NCBI GenBank assembly: GCA_012512705.1
Contig: JAAZDR010000064.1
Coordinates: forward strand, 1 to 6,029
Length of the DNA stretch: 6,029 nucleotides
From: Bacillota bacterium
GTDB lineage: Bacteria > Bacillota > Dethiobacteria > DTU022 > JAAZDR01
Direction: 5' to 3'
The notes below the pieces were generated by a model, which did no database searches, had not been told where the DNA came from, and worked only from the letters and a program-made list of their open reading frames with translations. Shown here piece by piece: positions 5,453-6,029 of the stretch (positions are counted from its first letter, which is position 1; every line of letters begins with the position of its first letter). Both the position numbers and the translations under genes were made by a program.

Positions 5453-6029
5453 ATGACAAAACATGAAAACGGTCTGCCGACAATATTTATCGATAACTTA
5501 TTTCAATTCATGACCTTCTTAGGGTTATTCTTTGCCCTTCTCTACGGTGCTTACGGTCTGGTTTTTTTAACGCTTCTCCTGCTGTTTATGGTAAACGGCT
5601 CCAAGCTATGGTGCCGTCTGAGCCTCATGCATCTTCACTGCAGGCTTTCTGTAGATAAAAAAAAGGTTTTCCCGGGAGAAGAGTTTTCCCTCAAGGCAGA
5701 AGTGACGAACGGGAAAATTTTGCCCGTCTCTGTTCAACTACAGCTTTCCCTAGACAAAACGCTGCTTGAAGAAACAATCTCTGAGAGCAGCGCCCTGCTC
5801 TGGTTCCAAAAGGTGATCTGGCAGTGGGAACTGCAGGCAAAGCGTCGCGGCTGCTATAAGCTGGGGCCTTCCCAGCTGTATGCCGGTGATCTTTTCGGTT
5901 TTTTTCAACGCCAAAAGGAGTTTAAACCCCTTGAGGAACTTATTGTCTATCCACGCCTGCTGCCCATAAACGAGCTGCCTTTGCCGCTGCAGGAATTATT
6001 AGGGTCGAAAGAAGTTAACAGTCCCGTAG
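5453..6029 (+). CDS. DUF58-family membrane protein, N-terminal part (cut by window edge)
   Basis: The frame opens at ATG 5453 and is still open at the right edge (192 complete codons). Residues about 16-48 form a hydrophobic stretch fitting two close transmembrane segments separated by YGAYG, as usual at the start of DUF58 proteins. After a charged region comes a predicted beta-rich domain with the family signature RRGCYKLGP (131-139), AGDLFGFF (144-151) and ELIVYPRLLPI (162-172). The later GVRDY-type motif and vWA-like domain would lie outside the window. AGGTGA sits 8 nt before the ATG; an in-frame GTG at 5441 is a weaker alternative start. It follows the MoxR gene by 18 bp and is surely co-transcribed. 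The pair is commonly followed by a transglutaminase-like membrane protein, which could be expected beyond the edge. The role is probably at the cell envelope but is not established for the family. Confidence 0.88.
   Translation, partial: MTKHENGLPTIFIDNLFQFMTFLGLFFALLYGAYGLVFLTLLLLFMVNGSKLWCRLSLMHLHCRLSVDKKKVFPGEEFSLKAEVTNGKILPVSVQLQLSLDKTLLEETISESSALLWFQKVIWQWELQAKRRGCYKLGPSQLYAGDLFGFFQRQKEFKPLEELIVYPRLLPINELPLPLQELLGSKEVNSPV

Overview
The window looks like chromosomal DNA from an anaerobic, Gram-positive-type bacterium, probably of the Clostridia/Firmicutes. This is an inference from gene content (radical SAM/B12-type enzyme, soluble succinate-dehydrogenase-like flavoprotein plus Fe-S protein), strong GGAGG ribosome binding sites, apparent TTG/GTG starts and AT-rich intergenic spacers. 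No rRNA, tRNA, CRISPR array, insertion sequence or prophage signal was seen. The window is coding-dense, with only two intergenic gaps, each a little over 220 bp.

Left part, minus strand (1-589): the N-terminal 196 codons of a B12-binding-domain radical SAM protein, cut by the window edge just after its CxxxCxxC cluster motif. A 224-bp AT-rich spacer (590-813) separates it from the next gene upstream.

Centre, minus strand (4256 down to 814): a compact, overlapping three-gene operon. In transcription order it encodes (1) an Ldh2/malate-lactate-type NAD(P)-dependent 2-hydroxyacid dehydrogenase, (2) a 592-aa FAD flavoprotein of the succinate dehydrogenase/fumarate reductase family and (3) a small SdhB-like ferredoxin/[4Fe-4S] protein. 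The genes overlap by 26 bp and about 11 bp, so they are probably translationally coupled. No cytochrome b or other membrane anchor is encoded here, so the predicted enzyme is a soluble redox module. The flavoprotein has lost several residues that bind dicarboxylate in true SDH/FRD. The Fe-S subunit has an unusually compact last cysteine motif. The substrate may therefore not be succinate/fumarate. The simplest model is that the Ldh2-type enzyme makes or consumes a 2-hydroxyacid or 2-oxoacid in the same pathway in which the flavoprotein/Fe-S pair reduces or oxidises a related acid.

Right part, plus strand (4490-6029): a divergently transcribed pair, a complete MoxR-family AAA+ ATPase followed 18 bp later by a DUF58-family membrane protein cut by the right edge. 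This is a widespread gene pair, usually thought to act as a chaperone-like or cell-envelope module. The 233-bp divergent spacer (4257-4489) holds a TATAAT box for the redox operon and an 11/10-bp inverted repeat over its -35 region, the best candidate for a regulator-binding site in the window.
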